This document shows positions 55,721 through 64,000 of a stretch of DNA of 64,000 nucleotides, one piece after another. Source of the DNA: Ralstonia sp. RRA (GTDB lineage: Bacteria > Pseudomonadota > Gammaproteobacteria > Burkholderiales > Burkholderiaceae); assembly GCF_037023145.1 (NCBI RefSeq), contig NZ_CP146092.1, positions 1,364,001 to 1,428,000 on the forward strand. Direction: 5' to 3'. The notes beneath the pieces were generated by a model, which was given only the letters and a program-made list of their open reading frames with translations, did no database searches and was not told the DNA's origin. The position numbers were made by a program, and so were the translations under genes. The first letter of the stretch is position 1, and the number at the start of each line of letters is the position of its first letter.

Positions 55721-58309
55721 TTACAGAATTTCAATCTTGAGGGTTTCGCTAAATTCAGCCAGCCGCAGGCCCGTTTCGCCTCGGGCGTTGGTGACGCCTT
55801 CGAACACGCTGCCGTCAGCCCGCGTAATGCGGTATGGCTGGTATGGGGCGATCTGGTCTGTGCCAGCCCAGTGCAACTTGTAGTGGCCCGAGTACCCTTG
55901 ACCAAAACTGGGCATGGCGATGCTGCTTGTCTTGGGGCCGGTGAGCGTTCGGCTGCCGGCGTATACGGACCAACCGCCGCTGGTGCCACTTTCAATGCCG
56001 TCAGGCGTCATGCGGTAGTACGTGCCGCCCACGTTGAAGACGATCTCTTTTGCGGCTGTAATTTCTACGCGGCCTTCTGTGCTGGCGATGCGCAGCGCCT
56101 GCTGCGCAACCACCTCCATTGCGTTGCCCTGTGCCTCCACCGCAACCTTGCCTTTGCGGGCAACTAGTCTTACGTCTGCGTTGTGACCACACAGCGAGAC
56201 GCCCTGCACAGCGCTGCCCACAATGCTGGCCCCGGCCGACATCGATAAGTGTTGCCCCGTGGTCAATGCTGTGTGATCGCCGCTATGCAGGTGCGTGGTC
56301 TTGGGTGTGGTGCTGGCAATGCCTGCTGGGCTGGCCAGCACCATCATCGGGGTCGATAGTTCACCCATTGCCTCGCTGCTGCCCAGAATGCTGGCGTTCT
56401 GCTCGGCAATCGCTTGGGCCACGTCCTTCTGCTCGCTCGTTTGCGCCAGCGCGGCAACGCTGGCTTCCAAAACGTTTCTGGCTTCGGCCAATGCCTGCTC
56501 CAGCCGGCGTATCGTCTCTTGCATCGACAAGACATGGCCTTCAGCCTTGCGGCGCGCTTCGGTGGTAATCAACAGGCCTTGGGCACGAATCGAACCTCTG
56601 CCGTCTGTGCGCAACTCAAATCCTTCACCGCGCTTGTCTTTACGACCCACAGCATTGGGAACGCGAACGTTGTGCCCGAGTGCCAGCAAACTGTGCTCAT
56701 GATCTGATGCAAGCTGAACCTGTTGCTGACCTTGCGTGTCGTCAAACAGCAGGTGGTTGCGCCCTTCGGCGTAGTGCTCCTTGCTGGCATACCCCGAGAG
56801 TGCATGCTGGCTTGGCAAAGACCATGGCGGTAGGTTGAGCCGGTTGTTGACCGGGCCAACGATATAGGGGCGATCCGGGTCACCCCCCACAAAGCCGATC
56901 GTGACCTCCTGGCCAATGCGCGGCACGAACTGCGCGCCAAAGCTGTCGCCTGACGCGAACTCTGTGGTGCGCAGATAGCAGGAGCTGTTTTCGTTGTTCT
57001 GCCCCTCGCGGTCCCAGGGAAATTGCACCTTGACCCGGCCGATGTCGTCACACCAGATCTCCTGGTTGTCAGGGCCAACCACACGCGCCATCAACGTACC
57101 GTGGATGTAAGGCTTCGCCACGCGCTCGGGCCGCAGCAACGCATTGCTGGGCTGGGCCTCGAAGTCCACCTCGCAGTGCCAGCGTTGCTCGGTGCCTGTG
57201 CGTTCACCAATATCTTCGATCAACAGGCGGGTTGCATGGACGACATACTCTCGGTTGGCATCGCGCTTCACAAAGCGCGCCAGGTTGAAGCTGCATCCGG
57301 GAATGAGCGCGCGCACGTTGCCTTTACCGCGCACACGCACACCGTGCTGGCGCACAGCCTCCATACGGATGCGGGCCAGCATGTCACCTTCGTCCCAAGG
57401 GTCATTGCCGGTTTTCGGCTGAGCGTAGTCGCCGGGCCAATCGTAGATTTCCTGCTCTGCGTGACTGGTCTTGCGTGGGGCAGATGTGGAAATGGCCAAA
57501 TCCGCCCGAGGCTTACCGTGGTCATAGTCCGTGTGCGTCCACCGGCCAGCAACCAAACGGTCAACCACTTCGAACTCGTAGAGATGTTCTTCGTCTATCC
57601 GATCCGAAGAGGGGTACCACTTAATGGTGTGATAAGCCGGTGAGGCGGTATTGCGGAACGCCCCATTGCCATCCGTCAGCACCAGACGATGATGGCAATC
57701 GGAGTGCTCGAAGAAGAACGATATGCCCCATTCGGCAAGCAGGCGGCGGACAAATTGATAATCTGATTCGCCGTACTGGACTTGGTATTCCCGCACGGGA
57801 TACTGTGGCCCGACTGCGCCAATCAGACGATTTTCTATTGGGAAGATGTATTCGGACAGTACGCTTTCAACAATTTCAACGACGTTTTTTTGTTGAAAGA
57901 TCCGATAGTTTTTGTTCAATGACGCGAGCCACAACCAAGGCCGCAATGTGAGCCGGTACAGAATGGCATTTTCCACGCAGAGCGGGCCGCGCACTTCCGT
58001 GACGATGCCGGTGATCTGGCGGGTGCCACGGCCAATGCTGCCGTCAAGGCCCGTGCCATTTCCATCCAGCTCGATTTCGACCGTCAACTCTTTGCCCTGC
58101 ATGGCCTCCATATTCAGCTCAACTGCAGGGCCATGGAGCAGATTGCGTGCGTCCGGTGTCTTGAGCTCCAACGTGTAGCAGAACAGGTCATTGACGTTTT
58201 CAATGCCCGACAGCCTTGCAAACACCAGTGCAGGTTGCCCAAGAATTTCTGGCATTCCTGGTCCGGTAACACGCACCGTACGGAAATGGAGCGGAAGACG
58301 ATTGCCCAT
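55721..58309 (-). CDS. vgrG: Type VI secretion spike protein VgrG
   Basis: The 862-residue protein has the gp27/gp5-like VgrG core: LFCYTLELKTPDARNLLHGP, QYGESDYQFVRRLLAEWGIS, then FFFEHSD; GRVKVQFPWDREGQ, VPRIGQEVTIGFVGGDPDRP and YIVGPVNNRLNLPPW. A C-terminal DUF2345 region (about residues 540-862) with a coiled coil (ETIRRLEQALAEARNVLEAS) is the usual place to attach a toxin. VgrG tips the T6SS needle. It has an AGGGG ribosome-binding site and begins the leftward effector operon. No T6SS structural genes are in view, so this is an orphan vgrG island that depends on a T6SS elsewhere. Confidence 0.93.
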   Translation of the reverse strand: MGNRLPLHFRTVRVTGPGMPEILGQPALVFARLSGIENVNDLFCYTLELKTPDARNLLHGPAVELNMEAMQGKELTVEIELDGNGTGLDGSIGRGTRQITGIVTEVRGPLCVENAILYRLTLRPWLWLASLNKNYRIFQQKNVVEIVESVLSEYIFPIENRLIGAVGPQYPVREYQVQYGESDYQFVRRLLAEWGISFFFEHSDCHHRLVLTDGNGAFRNTASPAYHTIKWYPSSDRIDEEHLYEFEVVDRLVAGRWTHTDYDHGKPRADLAISTSAPRKTSHAEQEIYDWPGDYAQPKTGNDPWDEGDMLARIRMEAVRQHGVRVRGKGNVRALIPGCSFNLARFVKRDANREYVVHATRLLIEDIGERTGTEQRWHCEVDFEAQPSNALLRPERVAKPYIHGTLMARVVGPDNQEIWCDDIGRVKVQFPWDREGQNNENSSCYLRTTEFASGDSFGAQFVPRIGQEVTIGFVGGDPDRPYIVGPVNNRLNLPPWSLPSQHALSGYASKEHYAEGRNHLLFDDTQGQQQVQLASDHEHSLLALGHNVRVPNAVGRKDKRGEGFELRTDGRGSIRAQGLLITTEARRKAEGHVLSMQETIRRLEQALAEARNVLEASVAALAQTSEQKDVAQAIAEQNASILGSSEAMGELSTPMMVLASPAGIASTTPKTTHLHSGDHTALTTGQHLSMSAGASIVGSAVQGVSLCGHNADVRLVARKGKVAVEAQGNAMEVVAQQALRIASTEGRVEITAAKEIVFNVGGTYYRMTPDGIESGTSGGWSVYAGSRTLTGPKTSSIAMPSFGQGYSGHYKLHWAGTDQIAPYQPYRITRADGSVFEGVTNARGETGLRLAEFSETLKIEIL

Positions 58310-58351
58310 GGCGACACCCCTAAAGCCAGGAAATTAGGGGCAGCGCCAAAC

Positions 58352-58374
58352 CTATGCCGCCCAAGGCGGCATAG
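58352..58374 (-). promoter_or_regulatory. Strong hairpin in the vgrG leader
   Basis: CTATGCCGCC and GGCGGCATAG form a perfect 10-bp stem with a 3-base loop, 43-65 bases upstream of the vgrG ATG. No T-run follows on the vgrG side, so it does not look like an intrinsic terminator. It could control translation or mRNA stability. The remaining bases to 58510 are AT-rich and may hold the promoter; no gene is present. Confidence 0.45.
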
Positions 58375-58510
58375 ATTCGAAGAAATAGGCACTGAGATAT
58401 ATGAGACGAATCTGAATTCTGTGTTGGTATTTACCCGGAGCCAGCCGTTTGCAGAACAATTTCTACAGACGCAGTAGCGTCGATTCAAGTTGTGCACGCT
58501 TTGCTTGAAT

Positions 58511-58548
58511 AAAAAAAATGCCCGCACGGCACAAACCATGCGGGCATT
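58511..58548 (-). terminator. Rho-independent terminator of the AEP operon
   Basis: AATGCCCGCA and TGCGGGCATT form a 10-bp stem with a 12-base loop. On the minus strand it is followed by eight T residues. It lies 20 bases past the stop of the FAD oxidoreductase gene and marks the end of the leftward AEP operon and the edge of the T6SS island. Confidence 0.85.
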
Positions 58549-58567
58549 TCCTTCGAGCAGCGAGATA

Positions 58568-59800
58568 TCAGGCGACAGCCGAGGTCGGCAAGATTGCTGG
58601 CGGCGTCCACTGCGGCAACGCGGTACCGTCAACCAACGCGTCGACATGACGATGCGCCAGCGCGGGCCCCACGCTCATGCCGATGCCGCTGTGCATCAGC
58701 GCGACGGTGGTGCGGTCATCGACGCGGGTCACCGAGAACGCGCCGCTGCCGGGCACATGGCACTTGGCGCCGTATACACCCTGCCAGCGCTCCACCACGC
58801 GCAGCTTGCTGCCAAAGGTGTCGCGAGCCAGGTCCAGCATGATGTTGTCGACCGACTCGGCGTTGAACGGGCGAGCGTCCTGGCTGTAGTCGTGCGAATC
58901 GCCGATGATCCAATCGCCGTAGGGCGTTGGGCTCACCAGCAGGTGAATGCCGTGGCGTTGCAGTTCAGGGCGCTCATGCTCGATCCGCATGGCGAGCGCC
59001 TGGGCGGTCGGCAGATCGGCGAACGCGCCGTAGTGCGTGCACGACAGACCCGTCAGCACAGCGTGTTCCAGCTGGAAGCCGTCTTCGGGCGTCACGCGCA
59101 GCATCTGCAGGCGGCACACCTGCGGTTGCAGCGCGCGCAGTTGGTCGGCACACAGCGTCTGGTAGTCATGGCCGCTGCAGACGATCACGCGCTGCGCGTT
59201 GCACACGCCTGCCGTGGTCTCCAGTCGGCCACCTTCCACATGGCGCACGAGCGTGCCGAAGTGGAAGCGTACGCCCTGCGTGGCAAGCCATGCCGCCAGT
59301 GCGGGAATCGCTTCGCGTGAATACAGCTGCAAGTCATCAAAACCCTGCAGGGCTGACCGATGACGCGTGAAGCGGCCGCCGTACAGATTGGCCAGATCGG
59401 CGCCACGCAGCAGCTTGACGTTGTAATCAAACGCCGAGGCACGGGTGGACATGAACTCATCCAGCACCGCGTCTTCTGCACTGTTGCGGGCAAACAGCAA
59501 CACGCCCTTGGCGCGTGCAAAGATGCCAGCCTTGTCAGCCCAGCCGAGATACAGTTCGCGGCTTTCACGCGCGAGATCGAGCATGATGCCCGGCGGCTGG
59601 CCGGTCACCAGCATCTGCCCGAAATTGCGGATGGAGGCACCGACAGCAATTTCGCTGCGCTCGAACACCGTCACGCGCAGGCCGCGTTTGACGGCGGCAG
59701 CGGCGTGCGCCAAGCCCAAAATGCCAGCCCCGACGATGGCGACGTCGGTGCTGGCATCCAGGCCCCCTTGAGCAACAGAATTCAGGGGAGCTTCACTCAC
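58568..59800 (-). CDS. FAD-dependent oxidoreductase of the phosphonate cluster (HpnW/TIGR03364 type)
   Basis: The 410-residue protein has an N-terminal FAD motif DVAIVGAGILGLAHAAAAVK and belongs to the DAO-like amine oxidases. Blocks such as IRNFGQMLVTGQPPG, GVYGAKCHVPGSGAFSVTRV and LMHSGIGMSVGPALAHRH match the phosphonate-associated group TIGR03364. A role in oxidising an N-substituted aminophosphonate, such as a methylated AEP, to the aldehyde is likely for this type. It is the last gene of the operon, 0 bases from the phnS stop codon. Confidence 0.85.
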   Translation of the reverse strand: MSEAPLNSVAQGGLDASTDVAIVGAGILGLAHAAAAVKRGLRVTVFERSEIAVGASIRNFGQMLVTGQPPGIMLDLARESRELYLGWADKAGIFARAKGVLLFARNSAEDAVLDEFMSTRASAFDYNVKLLRGADLANLYGGRFTRHRSALQGFDDLQLYSREAIPALAAWLATQGVRFHFGTLVRHVEGGRLETTAGVCNAQRVIVCSGHDYQTLCADQLRALQPQVCRLQMLRVTPEDGFQLEHAVLTGLSCTHYGAFADLPTAQALAMRIEHERPELQRHGIHLLVSPTPYGDWIIGDSHDYSQDARPFNAESVDNIMLDLARDTFGSKLRVVERWQGVYGAKCHVPGSGAFSVTRVDDRTTVALMHSGIGMSVGPALAHRHVDALVDGTALPQWTPPAILPTSAVA

Positions 59801-60817
59801 TTACTTCTTCTCCGACTTGCCGTCGTAACGCTTGGTCCACTCGGCGAGGATGCGGTCACGGTTGGCGCTGGCCCACGTGAAATCGTTCTTGATCAGGTGC
59901 TTCTCGTAGTCGGCCGGCAGCAGCGGGTCCGGCTTGGAGAAGCCCGGCGTGGCAACCACGGCAAAGTTCTTCTCGTACAGTGCCATGGCAACCGGGCTTG
60001 CCGAGAAGTCAGCCAGCTTCTTGGCGGCGTCCAGGTTCTTGGTGCCCTTCATGATGCCGGTGGCTTCCACGTCCCAGCCCAGGCCTTCGGACGGCAGCAC
60101 GATGTCGATCGGCGCGCCTTCCTTCTTCGACTTCACGGCACGGTATTCAAACGCGATACCGATCGGGAATTCACCCGAAGCCGCCATCTTGCAAGGCTTG
60201 GAGCCCGAGTGCGTGTACTGGCCGATGTTCTTGTGCAGGGCGTCCATGTAATCCCAGCCCTTCTGCTCGCCCAGCATCTGCAGCCATGCGCTCACGTCCA
60301 GGTAGCCCGTGCCTGACGAGGCCGGGTTCGGCATGACGATCTTGCCGGCGTACACAGGCTTGGTCAGGTCAGCCCACGACGTCGGCTTCGGCAGGTGCTG
60401 CTTTTCAGCTTCGACCGTGTTGAAGCAGATGGCAGCGCCCCAGGCGTCCATGCCCACCCACGCCGGCGGGTTGGCCTTGTCGCGGTACGTCGCGCCGATC
60501 TTCGACAGATCGGTCGGTGCGTATGGCGTCAGCATACCTTCCTTGTCCAGGATGGCCAGGCTCGATGCGGCCAGGCCCCACACTACGTCAGCACGCGGGT
60601 TGTTCTTTTCGGCCAGCAGCTTGGCGGTGACGACACCGGTGGAGTCGCGCACCCACTTGATTTCGATGTCCGGATTGGCCTTCTCGAAGGCTTCCTGGTA
60701 CGCCTTCACTTGGTCAGCTTCCAGCGCCGTGTACACGGTCAGCGTGGTCTTGGCGAAAGCCGACGTGGCAAAGGCCATCGTAGCGGCAACAGCCAGCAGG
60801 GAAAGACGTGCGGTCAT
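59801..60817 (-). CDS. phnS: 2-aminoethylphosphonate ABC transporter binding protein
   Basis: The 338-residue protein has a signal peptide ending SAFA. It has the fold of iron(III)/AEP extracellular binding proteins: LTVYTALEADQVKAYQEAFE, KWVRDSTGVVTAKLLAEKNN, PRADVVWGLAASSLAILDKE and MPNPASSGTGYLDVSAWLQM. The neighbouring phnX and the AEP-type permease indicate the substrate. The ATG at 60817 with CGAGGA upstream is chosen; the longer frame to 61075 overlaps phnX. Confidence 0.9.
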   Translation of the reverse strand: MTARLSLLAVAATMAFATSAFAKTTLTVYTALEADQVKAYQEAFEKANPDIEIKWVRDSTGVVTAKLLAEKNNPRADVVWGLAASSLAILDKEGMLTPYAPTDLSKIGATYRDKANPPAWVGMDAWGAAICFNTVEAEKQHLPKPTSWADLTKPVYAGKIVMPNPASSGTGYLDVSAWLQMLGEQKGWDYMDALHKNIGQYTHSGSKPCKMAASGEFPIGIAFEYRAVKSKKEGAPIDIVLPSEGLGWDVEATGIMKGTKNLDAAKKLADFSASPVAMALYEKNFAVVATPGFSKPDPLLPADYEKHLIKNDFTWASANRDRILAEWTKRYDGKSEKK

Positions 60818-60881
60818 GGTTTCCTCGGTATGGTGTGATGCAGGGGAAAGGACAACAAACAGGACAACAAACGCAGATGCG

Positions 60882-61766
60882 TCAAACGCATTGCGGCCGT
60901 TCACCGCGCGCCAGACGGCGGTTGATGTCGGCCACGACTTCGGGCAGATCGGCAATCGTGTCGATCTCGTAATGCGGGCGGCAGGCGGCAAAGCCGGCCG
61001 AAATGGCGACGCGATGGCGCGCACGTTCGTCAGCGGACAACGCGGCGTACTGCTCGTATGGCAGCCCCAGTGCATTGCCCGACATCAGCAGCGCCACGGT
61101 CCACATGCCGGCGCGGCGGCCTTCTTCGATACCGGGCACGGTGTCGTCCACCTTCACGCAGGCGGCCACATCACCAATGGCAAGATCCACCACGCAACGC
61201 AGTGCCTGTGCAGGCCACGGGCGCGCGCGCGGTACCTCATCGCAGGCGATCACGCAGTCGGGCGTATAGCCGGCCTTGGTGGCCAACTCCACCACGCGGT
61301 CCATCACCACACGCGGATAGCCCGAGCACGTACCAATCTTCAAGCCAGCTTCGCGCAGCGCGGCGATGGTTTCCAGCGCGCCGGGGATCATGGCCGAATG
61401 CGCGCCTACCTTCTCGATCTGCAGCGGCATGAAGCGGTTGTAGATGGCGGTGACGTCGTCATCGGTGGGCATGCGGCCGTGGGCGAGCGAGAAGCGCGCG
61501 GCAATCGCGCCGTCGTTGCACAGCGTGCGGATGTGGTCCCACTTGCCCAGGCCCATGGGGCCGCGGGCCTCGTCCAGCGTAATGGCTACGCCAAACTCCC
61601 CAAACGCTTCCACGAAGATTTGCGTGGGGGCAAACGAACCGAAATCGACTACGGTGCCGGCCCAGTCGAGCACGGCGGCTTCCAGGCGCAGTGGCGTGGC
61701 ACCGGGGTTGATACGGTCAGCACCCGCCTGGCGGGCCGTGATTGGGGATGCGTCACCCATGTTCAT
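60882..61766 (-). CDS. phnX: Phosphonoacetaldehyde hydrolase
   Basis: The 294-residue HAD enzyme has the nucleophile Asp34 in [15 protein letters not shown], the Schiff-base lysine in [16 protein letters not shown], and [20 protein letters not shown]. The lysine motif is specific to PhnX, which splits phosphonoacetaldehyde into acetaldehyde and phosphate. No PhnW transaminase is in view; it may be outside the window, or the FAD oxidoreductase may supply the aldehyde. The ATG at 61766 has AAGGAA upstream. Confidence 0.93.
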   Translation of the reverse strand: MNMGDASPITARQAGADRINPGATPLRLEAAVLDWAGTVVDFGSFAPTQIFVEAFGEFGVAITLDEARGPMGLGKWDHIRTLCNDGAIAARFSLAHGRMPTDDDVTAIYNRFMPLQIEKVGAHSAMIPGALETIAALREAGLKIGTCSGYPRVVMDRVVELATKAGYTPDCVIACDEVPRARPWPAQALRCVVDLAIGDVAACVKVDDTVPGIEEGRRAGMWTVALLMSGNALGLPYEQYAALSADERARHRVAISAGFAACRPHYEIDTIADLPEVVADINRRLARGERPQCV

Positions 61767-61788
61767 GTTTCCTTGACTTACAACGAAT

Positions 61789-63543
61789 TCAATGTGAGGT
61801 GGTGCGCCAGGCCTGCGTGCGGCGCGTGATGCCGCGGGTGGCAAGTTCCAGCAGCAGCGAGACGACGATCGACGTGACCAGAATCAGTGTGGACATGGCC
61901 GCAGCGGGGCCGATGTCGCCGGCGTCGTCCATGTTCAGTACGGCCACGGAGGCCAGCACGGTGTCGGGGCTGTACAGGAAGATCACGGCTGACACGGTGG
62001 TCATGGCCGAGACAAACAGGTAGCGCGCGCAGGACAGCACCGCGGGCAGGCACATCGGCAGCGTCACGCGCCAGTACGTGCGTAGCGCCGAGACCTTGAG
62101 CGAGGCCGATACCGCCTCAAACACCGGGTCCAGCTGCCCCAGCGATGCCACCGACGTCAGGTGGGCTGCCGTGGCGCAGTGCATGATCGTGCAGAGCACC
62201 ATCAGCGTCATGCTGCCGTACAGGCCGTTGAGCGGATTGGCCGGGTGGTTGAAGAAGAACACATAGCCCAGGCCGAGCACGAGGCCGGGCACGGCCATCG
62301 GCAGCAGCACCGCAAAGCGGATGGCCGGATGCAGCCACGCGGTGGCGCGGGTGGTGCGCGTTTTTTCGACCAGCCATGCGCCAGTAAAGATGAGTACGGT
62401 GCCAAACACGGTGGTGAGCGCGGCCAGCTTCAGACTGTTGCGATAGGCCAGCCAGCCGCCGCCATCCATGTTGTCGAAGTCGTAGTTGCGCAGCGACAGC
62501 TCAAGGTTGTACGGCCACAACTTGACGAGCGATGCCCCAACGGCGGTAGCGAGCATCACCAGAATCCAGCCCACCACCAATGCGGTCAGCAGCAGATAGA
62601 GGCCATCGCGCATGCGATCCGGCTGCGGGTGATACGGCTGTGCACGGCTGGCCAGCGCGGCATGCTGTCGACGCTGCACGAGACGTTCTACGGCAAAGGT
62701 GAGCAGCGCAGGCAGCAGCAGCATCAGGCCGATGATGGCACCGCGTGCAAACTGCTGCTGGCCCACCACGGCCTTGTAGGCTTCCACCGCCAGCACCTGG
62801 TAGCTGCCGCCTACCACGGTCGGCACGCCAAAGTCCGTGGCAACCAGCGTAAACACCAGCGCAAAGGCACCAAACAGGCCATACCGCGCACCCGGCAGCG
62901 TGACGGTGCAGAACGTACGCCACGGGCCCGCGCCCATTGCCCGGGCGGCGTCATACAGGCGGCCATCCGCCAGCGTGAGCGTAGCCAGTAACAGCATCAG
63001 CGCATACGGGAAGGTGTAGAACGCCTCGCCCACCACGATGCCCCAGAAGCCGTAGATGTTGCTGCCGCCCAGCCAAGCTTTGAACAGCCCCTGGTTGCCG
63101 AACAGGTAGACCAGCGCAATACCCGGCAGCAGGGACGGTGCAAACAGCGGCAACATCGCCAGCGTGCGCATCGTGCCGCGCAACGGCATGCGCGTGCGCT
63201 GCACGGCGTAGGCAAAGGCAAAGGCCAGCGGCACGACGATGGCGGCCACGCTGCCCGACACGGCCAGGGTGCGCCCCACCATGGCCAGAAAGTTGGGGCC
63301 TTGTACGACATGGGCGACCAGCGCCAAGCCGTGCTCATCAGAGCTGCGTGCACTGGCCACCAGGCCCGTGGCCTGCAGCAGCATCATCGCCGTGGGCAAC
63401 AGCAGGCCGAGCGTCAGCAGGAGGAACCACCCCAGCTTCATGCCCGTCAGCACCGGCACATCGGTACGCCAGAACGACGTGCGTGCGGCTTGCTTTTGCG
63501 GGGTGACATTGACCACGTTGGCCTCGGGCGGGAGCATCGACAT
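61789..63543 (-). CDS. 2-aminoethylphosphonate ABC transporter permease (double-length)
   Basis: The 584-residue protein contains two ABC-permease halves, each about six helices. The inner-loop motifs are [20 protein letters not shown] in the first half and [20 protein letters not shown] in the second. This matches the fused permease of AEP/phosphonate and iron(III)-type systems (TIGR03262 pattern). It serves the phnS and phnT products. The ATG at 63543 follows GAGG by nine bases, eight bases after the phnT stop; an upstream ATG at 63558 would overlap phnT. Confidence 0.88.
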   Translation of the reverse strand: MSMLPPEANVVNVTPQKQAARTSFWRTDVPVLTGMKLGWFLLLTLGLLLPTAMMLLQATGLVASARSSDEHGLALVAHVVQGPNFLAMVGRTLAVSGSVAAIVVPLAFAFAYAVQRTRMPLRGTMRTLAMLPLFAPSLLPGIALVYLFGNQGLFKAWLGGSNIYGFWGIVVGEAFYTFPYALMLLLATLTLADGRLYDAARAMGAGPWRTFCTVTLPGARYGLFGAFALVFTLVATDFGVPTVVGGSYQVLAVEAYKAVVGQQQFARGAIIGLMLLLPALLTFAVERLVQRRQHAALASRAQPYHPQPDRMRDGLYLLLTALVVGWILVMLATAVGASLVKLWPYNLELSLRNYDFDNMDGGGWLAYRNSLKLAALTTVFGTVLIFTGAWLVEKTRTTRATAWLHPAIRFAVLLPMAVPGLVLGLGYVFFFNHPANPLNGLYGSMTLMVLCTIMHCATAAHLTSVASLGQLDPVFEAVSASLKVSALRTYWRVTLPMCLPAVLSCARYLFVSAMTTVSAVIFLYSPDTVLASVAVLNMDDAGDIGPAAAMSTLILVTSIVVSLLLELATRGITRRTQAWRTTSH

Positions 63544-63550
63544 CACCACC

Positions 63551-64000
63551 TCAGGCATAGACGCGCAGGCCATCGCGCTCGAGCGCGATCCACAGCTTGC
63601 TTTCGCCAAGCGCGCCACGACCGGCGCGCAGCGCATTCGATGCCACTTCGGCCACCAGCGGCGCGTTGGCCAGGCCGTCAATAGCCAGCGTCACGCGCGT
63701 GCGGCTGCCCAGGTAGATCTGGTCGACCACGCGGGCCAGATGGCGGTTGGGGGCATCGTCGTCCGGGTGCAGCGTCACGGCCTCCGGACGGCAGAACAGG
63801 CGGCCGGTGCTCGCCGCGGTATCGGCAAACGCCGGATCAAGCAGCAACGGCTGGCCGGCCAGCGTGGGCGTGCCATCTTCGGTGCGCTCCAGTGGCAGCC
63901 AGTTGGCCTGACCGACGAACCCGGCAACGAAACCGGTCGCGGGGTGCGTATAGATTTCCGACGGCGAGCCCGTCTGTTCGATACGGCCGTTGGACATGAC
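63551..64000 (-). CDS. phnT: 2-aminoethylphosphonate ABC transporter ATP-binding protein (C-terminal part)
   Basis: About 150 residues are visible. They begin with [20 protein letters not shown], the standard end of an ABC ATPase core, followed by a TOBE domain ([17 protein letters not shown], then [10 protein letters not shown]). The gene extends past the right edge, so the Walker motifs are not seen. Its stop lies just before the permease start. Confidence 0.85.
   Translation of the reverse strand, partial: VMSNGRIEQTGSPSEIYTHPATGFVAGFVGQANWLPLERTEDGTPTLAGQPLLLDPAFADTAASTGRLFCRPEAVTLHPDDDAPNRHLARVVDQIYLGSRTRVTLAIDGLANAPLVAEVASNALRAGRGALGESKLWIALERDGLRVYA

Overview
The window is GC-rich, densely coded, and looks like a chromosome segment of a betaproteobacterium in the Burkholderiaceae, most likely the genus Ralstonia. 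The clues are a double-length UvrA, an FtsK with a long Pro/Ala/Glu-rich linker, a compact eutBC pair, and a phosphonate ABC system with one double-length permease protein. This assignment rests on gene content and style; I could not run a database search.

Layout. 0.1-6.0 kb: a fused tandem-UvrA gene. 6.0-10.9 kb: a leftward four-gene efflux operon (YtcA-like lipoprotein, HlyD adaptor, FUSC pump, outer-membrane channel). 11.0-13.2 kb: eutB-eutC, ethanolamine ammonia-lyase. 13.5-19.6 kb: a solitary fliD, a small cupin protein, ftsK and a MHYT membrane sensor. 19.9-30.1 kb: a hexuronate/hexarate pathway read leftward (kdgD, semialdehyde dehydrogenase, MFS carrier, gudD, garD, udh, SMP-30 lactonase), a decayed ExuT-type transporter at its 3' end, and a divergent LysR regulator. 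Together these would take uronates to aldaric acids and on to 2-oxoglutarate.

30.4-41.8 kb: a TetR regulator, then two divergent blocks that look like an organosulfur utilisation locus. The leftward block has a flavin monooxygenase of the SsuD type, a class II aldolase-like protein, an ABC importer with two binding proteins, and a membrane-anchored c-type cytochrome. The rightward block has an SfnB/DszC-like flavoprotein, a thiol dioxygenase and a four-domain rhodanese. An eight-copy array with a 21-bp period follows at 41.8-42.0 kb. 42.1-47.6 kb: an EamA exporter and an overlapping trio (TonB receptor, YfiR, CHASE8-GGDEF-EAL) that reads as a cyclic-di-GMP signalling unit. 47.8-48.2 kb: an ATP synthase epsilon subunit with no other ATP synthase gene nearby.

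48.4-64.0 kb: a 2-aminoethylphosphonate (AEP) locus. Its likely LysR regulator and a HAD phosphatase lie at 48.4-50.1 kb. Its catabolic and transport genes (FAD oxidoreductase, phnS, phnX, permease, phnT) lie at 58.6-64.0 kb and run off the right edge. Between them sits a lower-GC type VI secretion island: VgrG, a 689-residue effector with a metzincin zinc-protease motif, three 325-residue exported paralogs that are probable immunity proteins, and a decayed second copy of the effector's toxic domain. This module is the most interesting part of the window.
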